NCBI RefSeq assembly: GCF_003666685.1
Contig: NZ_RCIZ01000006.1
Coordinates: forward strand, 124,001-188,000
DNA: 64,000 bases
Source: Mesorhizobium sp. YM1C-6-2
GTDB taxonomy: Bacteria > Pseudomonadota > Alphaproteobacteria > Rhizobiales > Rhizobiaceae
Reading direction: 5' to 3'
Shown: positions 8,914 to 17,013 of the stretch, piece by piece
Numbering within the stretch: the first letter of the stretch is position 1
Layout: each line of letters starts with the position of its first letter
Translations under genes and position numbers: made by a program
The notes under the pieces: model-generated
What the model was told of the DNA's origin: nothing
The model's database searches: none
What the model saw: the letters and a program-made list of their open reading frames with translations, nothing else

Positions 8914-11475
8914 ATGGCAGAGTTTCCGTCAAAGGCGAAGGTCGTCGTCATCGGGCTGGGCGGCATCGTCGGCGCCTCCGTCGTGCATCACCTGATCGAG
9001 CGCGGATGGGACGATATCGTCGGCATCGACAAGTCGGGCATCCCCACCGACATCGGCTCGACGGCGCACGCATCCGACTTCTGCTACATGACGAGCCACG
9101 ACTTCCTGTCCTGCTGGACGTCGCTCTACTCGCTCGATTTCTATGACAGACTGGGTCACTATGAGCGCATCGGCGGCCTCGAGGTCGCCCGCGTCGGCGA
9201 CGATGCGCGCATGGACGAGATCAAGCGCAAGGTGGCGTCGGCAAAGGCCTTCGGCACCCGCGCACGCCTCATCGAGCCTGCCGAGATCAAGCAGAAATTC
9301 CCTCTGATCGAGGAGAGCGTCGTGCAGGGCGGCCTGTGGGATCCGGATGCCGGCCTCGTCATCCCCCGCTCGCAGACCGTCGCCGGCAAGCTGGTGGATC
9401 AGGCGGAGAAGTCCGGCAGGCTGAAGGCCTTCGCCAACACGCCGGCAAAATCGCTGGTCATCGAGAACGGCCGCATAAAGGGCGTCGTCACCGACCGTGG
9501 CACCATCATGGCCGACTATGTCGTGGTCTGCGCCGGGCTCTGGGGCCGGCTGATCGCGGAGATGGCGGGCGAGGACCTTCCGGTCATGCCGATCGACCAC
9601 CCGCTTACCTTCTTCGGCCCGTATACGGAGTTTGCCGGCACCGGCAAGGAGATCGGCTATCCGCTGCTGCGCGACCAGGGCAACTCGGCCTATATGCGCG
9701 ACACCGGCGATCCGACCACGTCGGAAGGCGGCATGATCGAGTGGGGCTACTACGAGGAGAAGAACCCGCGCCTCTGCCATCCGCGCGACCTGCTCGAAAA
9801 GCACCAGGCGCGCCTGTCGCCGTCGCAGCGCGACCTCGACATGGAGCAGATCATCGAGCCGCTGGAACGCGCGATCGAACTGACGCCGATCCTCGCCGAG
9901 CTCGGCTATGACGAGCGCCGCTCCTTCAACGGCCTGCTGCAGGTGACCGCCGACGGCGGTCCGTCGATCGGCGAGAGCCAGAAGGTGAGGGGGCTTTGGT
10001 ACGCCGTCGCCATTTGGGTCAAGGATGCGCCGGGCTTTGGCAAGCTCGTCGCCGACTGGATGACCGACGGGCGTACGGCGATCGACCACGCCAAGATCGA
10101 CTATTCGCGCTTCTACCCGCACCAGCTCGAGGAGAAGTTCGTCGAGGGTCGCTGCGGAGAAGCGGCGCAGAAGGTCTACAATCCCGCCGTCCATCCGCGC
10201 GAGCCCTATGCGACCGGCCGCAACATCCGCCGTTCGCCTTTCTATGAGCGCGAGAAGGAACTCGGCGGCTATTTCATGGAGCTTGGCGGCTGGGAGCGCG
10301 CCCATGGTTATGCCGCCAACGAGCATCTGCTCGAACGCTACGGCAACCGCGTGCCGGTACGCGAGAACGAGTGGGACGCCAGGCATTTCTGGCGCGTGTC
10401 GAACGCCGAGCATCTCGCCATGAGCGAGGATTGCGGCATCGTCAACCTCAGCCATTTCTACATGTTCGACGTGGAGGGGCCGGACCATGTCGCGCTGATG
10501 GAGTGGCTCTGCGCGGCCCGCATCGGCGGCGACGCCAATATCGGCAAGGGCATCTACACGCATTTCCTCGACGACGAGGGCATGGTGCGCGCCGACCTCA
10601 CCGTCATCCGCATGGCCGACCGCTGCCGCGTCGTTGACGGCGCCGACGCCGGCCCGCGCGACTTCCACTATGTGAAGCGCGTCGCCGAGGACAAGGGTTT
10701 CGACGTCACCGTCACCGACGTCACCGACAAATACGTCACCGTCGGCATCTGGGGGCCGAACGCGCGCGCGACGCTACAGAAGGTGGTCGAGGATCCGGAC
10801 GGCCTGTCGCTTGAAAACTTCGCCTTCGCGGCGATCAAGCCGATCCGCATCGCCGGCAAGGACGTGACCGCCTTCCGCCTCTCCTATGTCGGCGAGCAGG
10901 GCTGGGAGCTGCACATGCGCTACGAGGACGGGCTCGCCGTCTGGGACGCGCTGCGCTCGACCGGCGTGATGGCCTTCGGCGTCGAGACCTACGCCAACTC
11001 CCGCCGCATGGAGAAGAGCCTGCGGCTGCAGAACGCCGACCTTCTGACCGAATACAATCTGCTGGAATCCGACCTCCAGCGCCCGAAGGTCAAGGAGGCC
11101 GATTTCCGCGGCAAGGCGAGGCATCTCGAACATCGCGCGAGACCGCACCAGCCGGCCAAGCTCTGCACGCTGACGCTCGAGGAGAACACCGATTCCGCCG
11201 GCGTGAAGCGCTATCCGGTAGGCATCAGCCCGATCCTCGACCCGGCCACCGGCGAGACGCTGGTGGATTCGCTCGGCCGCCGTTCCTTCACGACCTCGAT
11301 GGCCTATGGACCGACCATCGGCAAGACGATCATGCTGGCCTACCTGCCGCATGAGAAGGCGGTTAAGGGCAATGCGTTCGAGATCGAGTATTTCGGCGAC
11401 CGCTACCCGGTGAAGGTCGTCGGCGTCGGCTACGAACCGCTCTACGATCCGGAGAACCTCAAGCCGCGGAGCTGA
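8914..11475 (+). CDS. DMGDH-like FAD oxidoreductase with GcvT domain
   Basis: 853 aa, the size and domain order of dimethylglycine/sarcosine dehydrogenases: DAO-type FAD domain (GLGGIVG near residues 14-20), FAO-middle domain, then folate-binding GcvT and its C-terminal barrel (about 430-850). The segment GSTAHAS (His52) sits where DMGDH has the histidine that carries covalent FAD, though the usual Trp is Ala here. Expected chemistry is oxidative N-demethylation of a secondary or tertiary amine with capture of the methyl as methylene-THF. Exact substrate is unknown; dimethylglycine is the obvious candidate given soxBDAG nearby. ATG 8914 gives a family-like N-terminus; the open frame upstream contains the terminator of the previous gene. 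Confidence 0.88.
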   Translation: MAEFPSKAKVVVIGLGGIVGASVVHHLIERGWDDIVGIDKSGIPTDIGSTAHASDFCYMTSHDFLSCWTSLYSLDFYDRLGHYERIGGLEVARVGDDARMDEIKRKVASAKAFGTRARLIEPAEIKQKFPLIEESVVQGGLWDPDAGLVIPRSQTVAGKLVDQAEKSGRLKAFANTPAKSLVIENGRIKGVVTDRGTIMADYVVVCAGLWGRLIAEMAGEDLPVMPIDHPLTFFGPYTEFAGTGKEIGYPLLRDQGNSAYMRDTGDPTTSEGGMIEWGYYEEKNPRLCHPRDLLEKHQARLSPSQRDLDMEQIIEPLERAIELTPILAELGYDERRSFNGLLQVTADGGPSIGESQKVRGLWYAVAIWVKDAPGFGKLVADWMTDGRTAIDHAKIDYSRFYPHQLEEKFVEGRCGEAAQKVYNPAVHPREPYATGRNIRRSPFYEREKELGGYFMELGGWERAHGYAANEHLLERYGNRVPVRENEWDARHFWRVSNAEHLAMSEDCGIVNLSHFYMFDVEGPDHVALMEWLCAARIGGDANIGKGIYTHFLDDEGMVRADLTVIRMADRCRVVDGADAGPRDFHYVKRVAEDKGFDVTVTDVTDKYVTVGIWGPNARATLQKVVEDPDGLSLENFAFAAIKPIRIAGKDVTAFRLSYVGEQGWELHMRYEDGLAVWDALRSTGVMAFGVETYANSRRMEKSLRLQNADLLTEYNLLESDLQRPKVKEADFRGKARHLEHRARPHQPAKLCTLTLEENTDSAGVKRYPVGISPILDPATGETLVDSLGRRSFTTSMAYGPTIGKTIMLAYLPHEKAVKGNAFEIEYFGDRYPVKVVGVGYEPLYDPENLKPRS

Positions 11476-11483
11476 TCGAGGCG

Positions 11484-11510
11484 CAGCGGCAGCGGGAAAG
11501 GCTGCCGCTG
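11484..11510 (+). terminator. Hairpin after DMGDH-like gene
   Basis: Perfect 10-bp arms CAGCGGCAGC/GCTGCCGCTG around a 7-base loop, 9 bases after the stop. There is no T-run, so it may act with Rho or only stabilise the 3' end. Confidence 0.45.
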
Positions 11511-11566
11511 GGGAAATCACGCGATTGTGAGCGCTGGTTGCAGTCGGACTGACGCACAATCTCGTC

Positions 11567-12403
11567 ATGCCACGCCTTGCCCGCATGCTGCTTGCGGCCG
11601 TCGCCGCACTCCTCGCCGTGCCTGCTTCCGCAGCCGAACCGGTAGACGTCGAACTGGTGCTCGCCGCCGATATTTCGCTTTCGATGTCGCCCGGCGAGCT
11701 TCATCTTCAGCGGCAAGGCTATGCGAAGGCTTTGACGGACCCGCAGGTCCTCAACGCCATCGCCGACGGCGCCCACGGCAGGATCGCCGTCACCTATTTC
11801 GAATGGGCGGGGCAGACGGCGCAATATGTCGTCATTCCCTGGACCGTCATCGCCAATCGGGCGGATGCGGAACGCGTGGCGGCGCAGCTGTCAGCGCCCA
11901 AGCCTCGCCAATCGCGCCGCACCTCGATCTCGGGGGCGCTGAATTTCGCCGCGGACCTTCTGGCCGAAAGCGAATTCCGCGGCTTGCGGAGGGTGATCGA
12001 CATCTCCGGGGACGGCCCCAACAATGAGGGTCTGGCAGTCGACGTCGCGCGGGATGCTGTCGTCGCGCAGCGGATCATCATCAACGGCTTGCCGGTGATG
12101 ACGGCCAGCGCCGACCTCATGCCCTACGACGTGGCGGATCTCGATGCATATTACAGCGAGTGCGTCATTGGCGGCCCCGGCTCCTTCGTCATGCCGGTGG
12201 TCAACTGGTCCCAATTTCCGGAAGCGCTTCGCCGCAAGCTCCTGCTCGAACTGGCGGGCCGGCCGCTGCCGCAACCGCCGAACCGGACGGATTCCAGCGA
12301 ACCTATACTGGTGCTTGCGCGGGCCGAACCCGTTTACGATTGCTCGATCGGCGAGAAACTCTGGCAGCAGGATCGCAAGCGGCAACGGATATACGATCCC
12401 TGA
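11567..12403 (+). CDS. DUF1194 (VWA-like) secreted protein, copy 1
   Basis: 278 aa with signal peptide ending VPASAAEP. The mature protein starts with VDVELVLAADISLSMSP, where DxSxS is the metal-ion-dependent adhesion site of von Willebrand A folds, and contains RVIDISGDGPNN typical of DUF1194. The role is unknown; probably periplasmic or exported. The second copy starts 109 bases downstream with closely similar sequence (MIDAS, ISGDGPNN, CVIGGPG), so the pair is a tandem duplication. Confidence 0.85.
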   Translation: MPRLARMLLAAVAALLAVPASAAEPVDVELVLAADISLSMSPGELHLQRQGYAKALTDPQVLNAIADGAHGRIAVTYFEWAGQTAQYVVIPWTVIANRADAERVAAQLSAPKPRQSRRTSISGALNFAADLLAESEFRGLRRVIDISGDGPNNEGLAVDVARDAVVAQRIIINGLPVMTASADLMPYDVADLDAYYSECVIGGPGSFVMPVVNWSQFPEALRRKLLLELAGRPLPQPPNRTDSSEPILVLARAEPVYDCSIGEKLWQQDRKRQRIYDP

Positions 12404-12512
12404 GCAGAGGCGGGATCGGGATGCGCAAATCGGTCCCCGGCAGTCGCGAAATTGTGAAGGGATGATCCGGGCGCCGCATTTTCATCCGCCCTTTTTTGCA
12501 TAACCTTGATGC

Positions 12513-13361
12513 ATGTTCTGGCCGCTACGAGGTTGGCAACGTGTTGCGGGCGCCGCCGCGGCGCTGGCGATCGGCCTTGCGCCCTCCGCCTTCGCAGCCG
12601 AACCCGTGGACGTCGAGCTCGTGCTGGCGGTCGATGTCTCGCTTTCCATGTCGCCGACGGAGCTCAATATCCAGCGGAACGGCTATGCCGCCGCCCTGAC
12701 CCATGACCGCGTGCTGCAGGCGATCGCCGGCGGAGCGTATGGCAGGATCGCCGTCACCTATTTCGAATGGGCCGGCACGACCTCCCACCACGTCATCGTG
12801 CCGTGGACGATCATAGCCAACAGCGCGGATGCCGAGAGCGTCGCGGCAAGGCTTTCGGCCCGGCCGGCGAACAGCGCCCGCCGGACCTCGATCGCGGCCG
12901 CGCTCGGGTTTGGCGCCGACCTCTTCGCCGAAAGCCAGTTCCGCGGCCTGAAACGCGTCATCGACATTTCCGGTGACGGACCCAACAACCAGGGCCAGCC
13001 TGTCGAGATCGCGCGCGACGAGGTGGTGAAGCAGGGCATCACCATCAACGGCCTGCCGCTGATGACCAGCGGGGGCTTTTCCAGCGCCTACGACGTCGAG
13101 AACCTCGACCTGTATTACACCGATTGCGTGATCGGCGGCCCCGGCGCCTTCATGATCCCGGTCAGCGACTGGTCCCAGTTCCCCGAGGCGATCAGGCGCA
13201 AATTGGTGCTTGAACTGGCCGGGCCGCTGTCGCCGGCCTGGCAGGCCGAGACGGCTGCGGAAGGTCTGCCGGTCGTGAAGGCCCAGGCAACGCCGAAAGC
13301 CGACTGTTTCGTTGGCGAGAAGATGTGGCGCGACCGCAGCTGGATGTGGGACCAGCGATAG
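12513..13361 (+). CDS. DUF1194 (VWA-like) secreted protein, copy 2
   Basis: 282 aa paralogue of the preceding gene with its own signal peptide (ending PSAFAAEP). MIDAS is VDVSLSMSP, and the domain blocks (ISGDGPNN, CVIGGPGAFM, DWSQFPEAIRRKL) are shared with copy 1. Signal peptides and the last 40 residues differ most, so the duplication is not recent. It ends 2 bases before a 15-bp palindrome that separates it from the convergent regulator gene. No partner protease or channel is visible to suggest a process. Confidence 0.85.
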   Translation: MFWPLRGWQRVAGAAAALAIGLAPSAFAAEPVDVELVLAVDVSLSMSPTELNIQRNGYAAALTHDRVLQAIAGGAYGRIAVTYFEWAGTTSHHVIVPWTIIANSADAESVAARLSARPANSARRTSIAAALGFGADLFAESQFRGLKRVIDISGDGPNNQGQPVEIARDEVVKQGITINGLPLMTSGGFSSAYDVENLDLYYTDCVIGGPGAFMIPVSDWSQFPEAIRRKLVLELAGPLSPAWQAETAAEGLPVVKAQATPKADCFVGEKMWRDRSWMWDQR

Positions 13362-13362
13362 A

Positions 13363-13403
13363 GCATCGGACCGAAAAGCATGAAGCGGTTTTCGGTCCGA
13401 TGC
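13363..13403. repeat. Extragenic palindrome (REP-like), likely bidirectional terminator
   Basis: Perfect 15-bp inverted repeat GCATCGGACCGAAAA / TTTTCGGTCCGATGC around an 11-base loop, exactly between the convergent stops of DUF1194 copy 2 and the GlxA-type regulator. The AAAA/TTTT ends give a U-tract in both directions. Similar GCATCGGACCGAAAA elements recur between genes in Rhizobiales (recalled, not searched). Confidence 0.75.
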
Positions 13404-13411
13404 CAACGGCT

Positions 13412-14404
13412 TCAGGCCGCCAGCAGCTGCTTCCTGTCCAGCCGTTCCTGCTGCGGCGAGCGTGCATAAAGCTCGCGATAGCATTTCGAGAAGTGCGACG
13501 CCGAGACGAAGCCGCAGGCGACCGCCACCTCCACCACCGGCATCGACGACTGCACGAGCAGGTGGCGCGCGCGGTCGAGCCGGATTTCCAAGTAGTAGCG
13601 CGCCGGCGAGCGGCCCATTTCGGTACGGAACAGCCGCTCGATCTGGCGACGCGACAGGCCGACATGGTCCGCCACCTCGATCAGCGACAGCGGCTCGGCG
13701 AGATTGGCCTCCATCAGCTCGATGATCGACAGCACCTTGGCGTTCTGGACGCCGAGGCGGGCGCGCAGCGGCAGGCGCTGGCGGTCGGTCGGGCTGCGGA
13801 CGCGGTCGGTCAGCACCTGCTCGCAGACGCGGTTGACGAGGTTTTCCTCGAAATCGTCGCCGATCAGCTTCAGCATCATGTCGAGCGCGGCGGTGCCGCC
13901 GGCGCAGGTATAGACGTTCTGGTCGATCTCGAAGAGGTCGGCGAAGACGTTGGCCTTGGGGAAGGCTTCGGAGAAGCCCGGCAGGTTCTCCCAATGGATG
14001 GCGCAACGCTTGTTGGAGAGCAGGCCGGCGGCGGCCAGCACATGCGCGCCGGTGCACAGCCCGCCCACCGCCACGCCGCGGTTATATTCCTCGCGCAGCC
14101 AGGCAAAGGTGGTGCGGTTGTTGTAGGTCTCGACGTTGAGCCCGCTGCAGACGATCACCATGTCTGGACGGTCGGCGCCCGTCATCTTGCGCCGCTCGTC
14201 GTCGAGTGAACTGTTGACCGCGCATTCGACGCCGTTCGAGGCCTTGACCGGCCGCCCGTCGATGCTCGCCAGCCGCCACTTGTAGGCTTCGTAGCCGAGC
14301 ATCCGGTTGGCCGAGCGCAGCGGGTCCAGCGCGGTCGCGAACGCGATCATGGTGAAATCGGGTACCAGGAAGAAGACGAACGACCTCTTGGCCGGAAGCT
14401 TCAT
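13412..14404 (-). CDS. GlxA/GbdR-type AraC-family regulator with DJ-1/PfpI domain
   Basis: 330 aa: an N-terminal class I glutamine-amidotransferase-like (DJ-1/PfpI) sensor domain (1-190), with the nucleophile-elbow cysteine at C117 in GGLCTGAH, and a C-terminal AraC DNA-binding domain (about 225-325, with SLIEVADHVGLSRRQIERLF and VACGFVSASHFSKCYRE). GbdR, CdhR and related regulators of betaine, carnitine and dimethylglycine catabolism have this architecture, so control of the nearby demethylation genes is a fair inference. Start choice: ATG 14404 is family-like, but a TTG nine bases upstream (14413) has an ideal GGAGG spacing and may be the real start. Confidence 0.88.
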   Translation of the reverse strand: MKLPAKRSFVFFLVPDFTMIAFATALDPLRSANRMLGYEAYKWRLASIDGRPVKASNGVECAVNSSLDDERRKMTGADRPDMVIVCSGLNVETYNNRTTFAWLREEYNRGVAVGGLCTGAHVLAAAGLLSNKRCAIHWENLPGFSEAFPKANVFADLFEIDQNVYTCAGGTAALDMMLKLIGDDFEENLVNRVCEQVLTDRVRSPTDRQRLPLRARLGVQNAKVLSIIELMEANLAEPLSLIEVADHVGLSRRQIERLFRTEMGRSPARYYLEIRLDRARHLLVQSSMPVVEVAVACGFVSASHFSKCYRELYARSPQQERLDRKQLLAA

Positions 14405-14522
14405 GGCGTTCAACGGTGTCCTCCCACGTATGAACGATGACGCGAACAGGATTGTCGCGATCAGCAAACCGCCACCAGAACCCCTTGGTTGTCAAGGGGT
14501 GCAGGCTTGGCGTCGCCGTTAA

Positions 14523-14543
14523 ATTTGCGACATGGTCGCAAAT
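14523..14543. promoter_or_regulatory. 9-bp dyad upstream of GlxA-type regulator
   Basis: Perfect inverted repeat ATTTGCGAC/GTCGCAAAT with a 3-base centre (ATG), about 120 bases upstream of the regulator start. Partial copies lie upstream of the corrinoid protein gene (26298-26317) and the DMGDH-like gene (8828-8846). Autoregulation is plausible. Confidence 0.5.
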
Positions 14544-14561
14544 CGGCCAGTGCTGGAAAGG

Positions 14562-14588
14562 CGCAAAAGAAAACCGCCGCGGGGCGGT
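14562..14588 (-). terminator. Rho-independent terminator of the 46-aa gene
   Basis: Read on the minus strand: ACCGCC-CCGC-GGCGGT followed by TTTCTTTTGC. It lies 75 bases after the stop of the small gene at 14663-14803, which supports that gene being transcribed. Confidence 0.7.
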
Positions 14589-14662
14589 CAGGCCCTGGCG
14601 GCGGTCGAGATGCAGACGAGCGTCCTGGAGGCGGCGCTCAAGCCTGCGCTAGGGAATGGCTT

Positions 14663-14803
14663 TCAGACGAGCGCGCCGAAACGGGCGCCGGCCATCGCAC
14701 CGGTCTGGCCGGGCATCGTGCGGCCGAGGCGCTGGCGCTCGAGCGCGGTGGTCAGGTTGATTTCACGGCTCTTGCCGGCGAACAGGCGAGTAAGGAACTT
14801 CAT
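14663..14803 (-). CDS. 46-aa protein of unknown function
   Basis: MKFLTRLFAGKSREINLTTALE continues to ...RFGALV, 46 codons and a TGA. Support for reality: a GGAG Shine-Dalgarno sequence 7 bases before the ATG, a Rho-independent terminator 75 bases after the stop, and no competing gene. The N-terminus is amphipathic and basic rather than a signal peptide. The function is unknown. Confidence 0.55.
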   Translation of the reverse strand: MKFLTRLFAGKSREINLTTALERQRLGRTMPGQTGAMAGARFGALV

Positions 14804-15154
14804 GACACGTCTCCATGCATCAGGGTTACACGGGGTGCCTTCGCTTGATCTGCTAAGGAGTGGGGCATCTCGTTGGACGAGGCGGATATAGGCGCGCCCG
14901 GCGAATTTATAAGCGGCAAAAGCGAAGCGGCAGGACGTAAAAACGACAGCGCCGATCGGGCGTCGCGATTTCTATCTTCGGATTTGCCAGCATCTACAGC
15001 AGGTTAACCGTAGGGAAGGCCGGGCATGCATCTTGTTCATATGCGTCATGCGAGCGTTGCATAGCTTCGGCAGGTCGCTTGCGTTGCATAAGGGGAGCGG
15101 GGGCCTGCCGGATGTAGGGGACGCATGCGGCAGGCCATTGCTCGCTGTTCACGG
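14804..15154. other. Intergenic stretch without recognisable gene
   Basis: 351 bases between the 46-aa gene and the DUF1127 gene, both on the minus strand. It contains a lower-GC segment (about 14885-15000) that probably holds the promoter of the 46-aa gene. Two copies of GCGTTGCATA lie near 15055 and 15081. I see no convincing ORF, terminator or RNA gene. Confidence 0.6.
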
Positions 15155-15340
15155 TCACTTCGATCCTGCCCAGGAGCCGACGCCACGGCGGTAGCCGTTG
15201 TCGTTGTCGAATGCATCCGGCCAACCGATGTCCTTCTGCAGTTCGACAGGCAGCGAGCGGATGGTGCGCTCGGTCTGGTGGCGGGCGCGGGCGGCGCTGA
15301 ACTCAGCCGCGAAACGTCCGATGGTTGAAAGAATGGACAT
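15155..15340 (-). CDS. DUF1127 small protein
   Basis: 61 aa starting MSILSTIGRF, with the DUF1127 core RTIRSLPVELQKDIGWPD. DUF1127 (YjiS-like) proteins are short arginine-rich proteins, some of which bind RNA and affect phosphate, carbon or stress physiology in alphaproteobacteria. The start is fixed by an AGAGGAAA Shine-Dalgarno sequence just upstream; 59 further open codons upstream look non-coding. It is divergent from the LysR gene and shares a 226-bp promoter region with it. Confidence 0.85.
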   Translation of the reverse strand: MSILSTIGRFAAEFSAARARHQTERTIRSLPVELQKDIGWPDAFDNDNGYRRGVGSWAGSK

Positions 15341-15566
15341 GACATTTCCTCTCTCGTTACCGGACCTTCGCTGGTCCGGGCGACCTTGGTTAAGGACTGC
15401 GCGTTTCAACTTCATTCCGCACCGCCGGCTTCCTGTTTCGGCCGTGTTGCTGGTCTGGCCAGATCGGCGGAAGCCTTCGATGCTGTTGACTATGGGGTAG
15501 ATCTGATGTTCAATCAAACGAAATGGAATGATGCTTTAGATCAGAGAAATTGAAGGACAGGACGGC

Positions 15567-16469
15567 ATGAACGCCCCGCTCAATCATCCGCTGCCGCTGC
15601 TCGATCTCGATGTCCTCAGGACCTTCGTGGCCATCGCCGAAACCGGCAGCTTCACCACCGCTGCCACCGCCGTCTTCCGCACGCCATCGGCCGTCTCCAT
15701 GCAGATCAAGAAGCTGGAGGACATTCTCGGCCGCTCCGTCTTCTCGCGCGATGCGCGCTCGGTGACGCTCACCACCGACGGCGAGATGCTGCTCGGCTAT
15801 GCCAGGCGGATGCTCGCCGTGAACCGCGAGGCGGTCTCCAAATTCATCATCCCCGACATCTCCGGCGTCGTGCGCATCGGTTCGCCGGACGACTACGGCG
15901 AGCGCGTGCTGCCCCATGTGCTGAAGCGCTTTGCGCAGTCGCACCCCTCGATCGCGGTCGACGTCGTCATCGACCAGAGCGCCAACCTGCGCCGCCGCAT
16001 GGACGACCGCGAACTCGACATCACGCTGGTCACCAAGTCTTCCAGGAACCCCATGAACGACGCGGAGGTGCTGCTCACCGAGCCGATGGTGTGGGCCGGC
16101 GCCAAGGGCGGCTGCGCGCATCTCAGGGAGCCGCTGCCGGTTTCGCTCTGGGAGGAGGGCTGCGCCTGGCGTGCCGGGGCGCTTGATGCGCTCGGCCGCG
16201 AAGGCCGCAACTACCGCGTCGCCTATATGAGCGCGCACACGGCCGGCCAGCGCGCGGCGATCATGGCCGATCTCGCTGTCGCGCCGCTGCCGAAGTCGTT
16301 CCTCGGCTGCGACATGGTGGAACTGACCGCAAAGGACGGCCTGCCGGACATGGGGACCTACAGCCTCGCCATGTTCGTCACGCATGAGGCCAGCGCGCCG
16401 GTCAAGGCGGCGGCCGATCATATCCGCGCGACCTTTGAGGTCTACAGCGAAACCGGCCGCTGGTTCTAG
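15567..16469 (+). CDS. LysR-family transcriptional regulator
   Basis: 300 aa with the usual layout: winged HTH at residues 10-70 (DVLRTFVAIAETGSFTTAA, then SAVSMQIKKLE) and a periplasmic-binding-like effector domain to the end. Divergent from the DUF1127 gene, which is a likely target. The effector is not recognisable. The next gene on the same strand, 72 bases downstream, is a hypothetical enzyme-like protein and could be co-transcribed. Confidence 0.92.
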   Translation: MNAPLNHPLPLLDLDVLRTFVAIAETGSFTTAATAVFRTPSAVSMQIKKLEDILGRSVFSRDARSVTLTTDGEMLLGYARRMLAVNREAVSKFIIPDISGVVRIGSPDDYGERVLPHVLKRFAQSHPSIAVDVVIDQSANLRRRMDDRELDITLVTKSSRNPMNDAEVLLTEPMVWAGAKGGCAHLREPLPVSLWEEGCAWRAGALDALGREGRNYRVAYMSAHTAGQRAAIMADLAVAPLPKSFLGCDMVELTAKDGLPDMGTYSLAMFVTHEASAPVKAAADHIRATFEVYSETGRWF

Positions 16470-16541
16470 GCTCATCGCTTTTTGGTCGGGGCGGAACTCC
16501 CTGCGTCGCCCGGCCGTTTGGGCCATACAGGGAGCTTCACG

Positions 16542-17000
16542 ATGCGACAGCCCGACTACGAAGCGTTCTTCTCGAACTATGTCGCCGTCTTCAACCGTTC
16601 GCTGACGGACGGGGCCGACGCGGATGCCGTCCGCGCGAGCTATGCCGAATATTTCGTGTCGGCGGGCGCCGGCGGCGCGGTAATGGGTGGCGCGAACGAC
16701 GACAGATATGCCGAGGTTCTGCGGCAGGGCGCCGGCTTCTACCGGGCGGTCGGGCTGCAGGGCATGCGGCTTATCAAGGTGGAGGTGACGCCCATCGACG
16801 CCGCGCACGACATGGTCAGGCCCTATTTCCACGCCGACTACAAGAAGAAGAACGGCGAGGCGCTGCCGATCGAGTTCGACGTGGTCTACATGCTGCAGCG
16901 GCGCGAAGGCGGCCCGAAGATCTTTGCGGTCGTCGCCGGCGACGAGATGGGTATCTACCGCCGCTACGGCCTGGTCGACGAAGAGGGAAAGCCGGTCTAA
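16542..17000 (+). CDS. Hypothetical protein, possibly NTF2/SnoaL-like
   Basis: 152 aa starting MRQPDYEAF, with a GGGAG Shine-Dalgarno sequence 8 bases before. Length and pattern (N-terminal FFSNYVAVFNRS helix, a central region, then beta-rich ...IEFDVVYMLQRREGGPKIFAVVAGDE) suggest a nuclear-transport-factor-2-like fold. No catalytic motif is evident and I do not recognise the family with certainty. It converges on the RACo gene, 13 bases apart. Confidence 0.7.
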   Translation: MRQPDYEAFFSNYVAVFNRSLTDGADADAVRASYAEYFVSAGAGGAVMGGANDDRYAEVLRQGAGFYRAVGLQGMRLIKVEVTPIDAAHDMVRPYFHADYKKKNGEALPIEFDVVYMLQRREGGPKIFAVVAGDEMGIYRRYGLVDEEGKPV

Positions 17001-17013
17001 GGCTCTCCGCTCC

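Noticed and set aside
8914..11475. DMSP demethylase DmdA as function of the GcvT-containing proteins
   Set aside because: DmdA is a stand-alone GcvT-like protein of about 370 aa; here the GcvT part is fused to an FAD oxidoreductase domain.
12525..14057. Open frame of 510 codons on the minus strand
   Set aside because: Covers DUF1194 copy 2 in antisense and part of the GlxA-type gene in the wrong frame.
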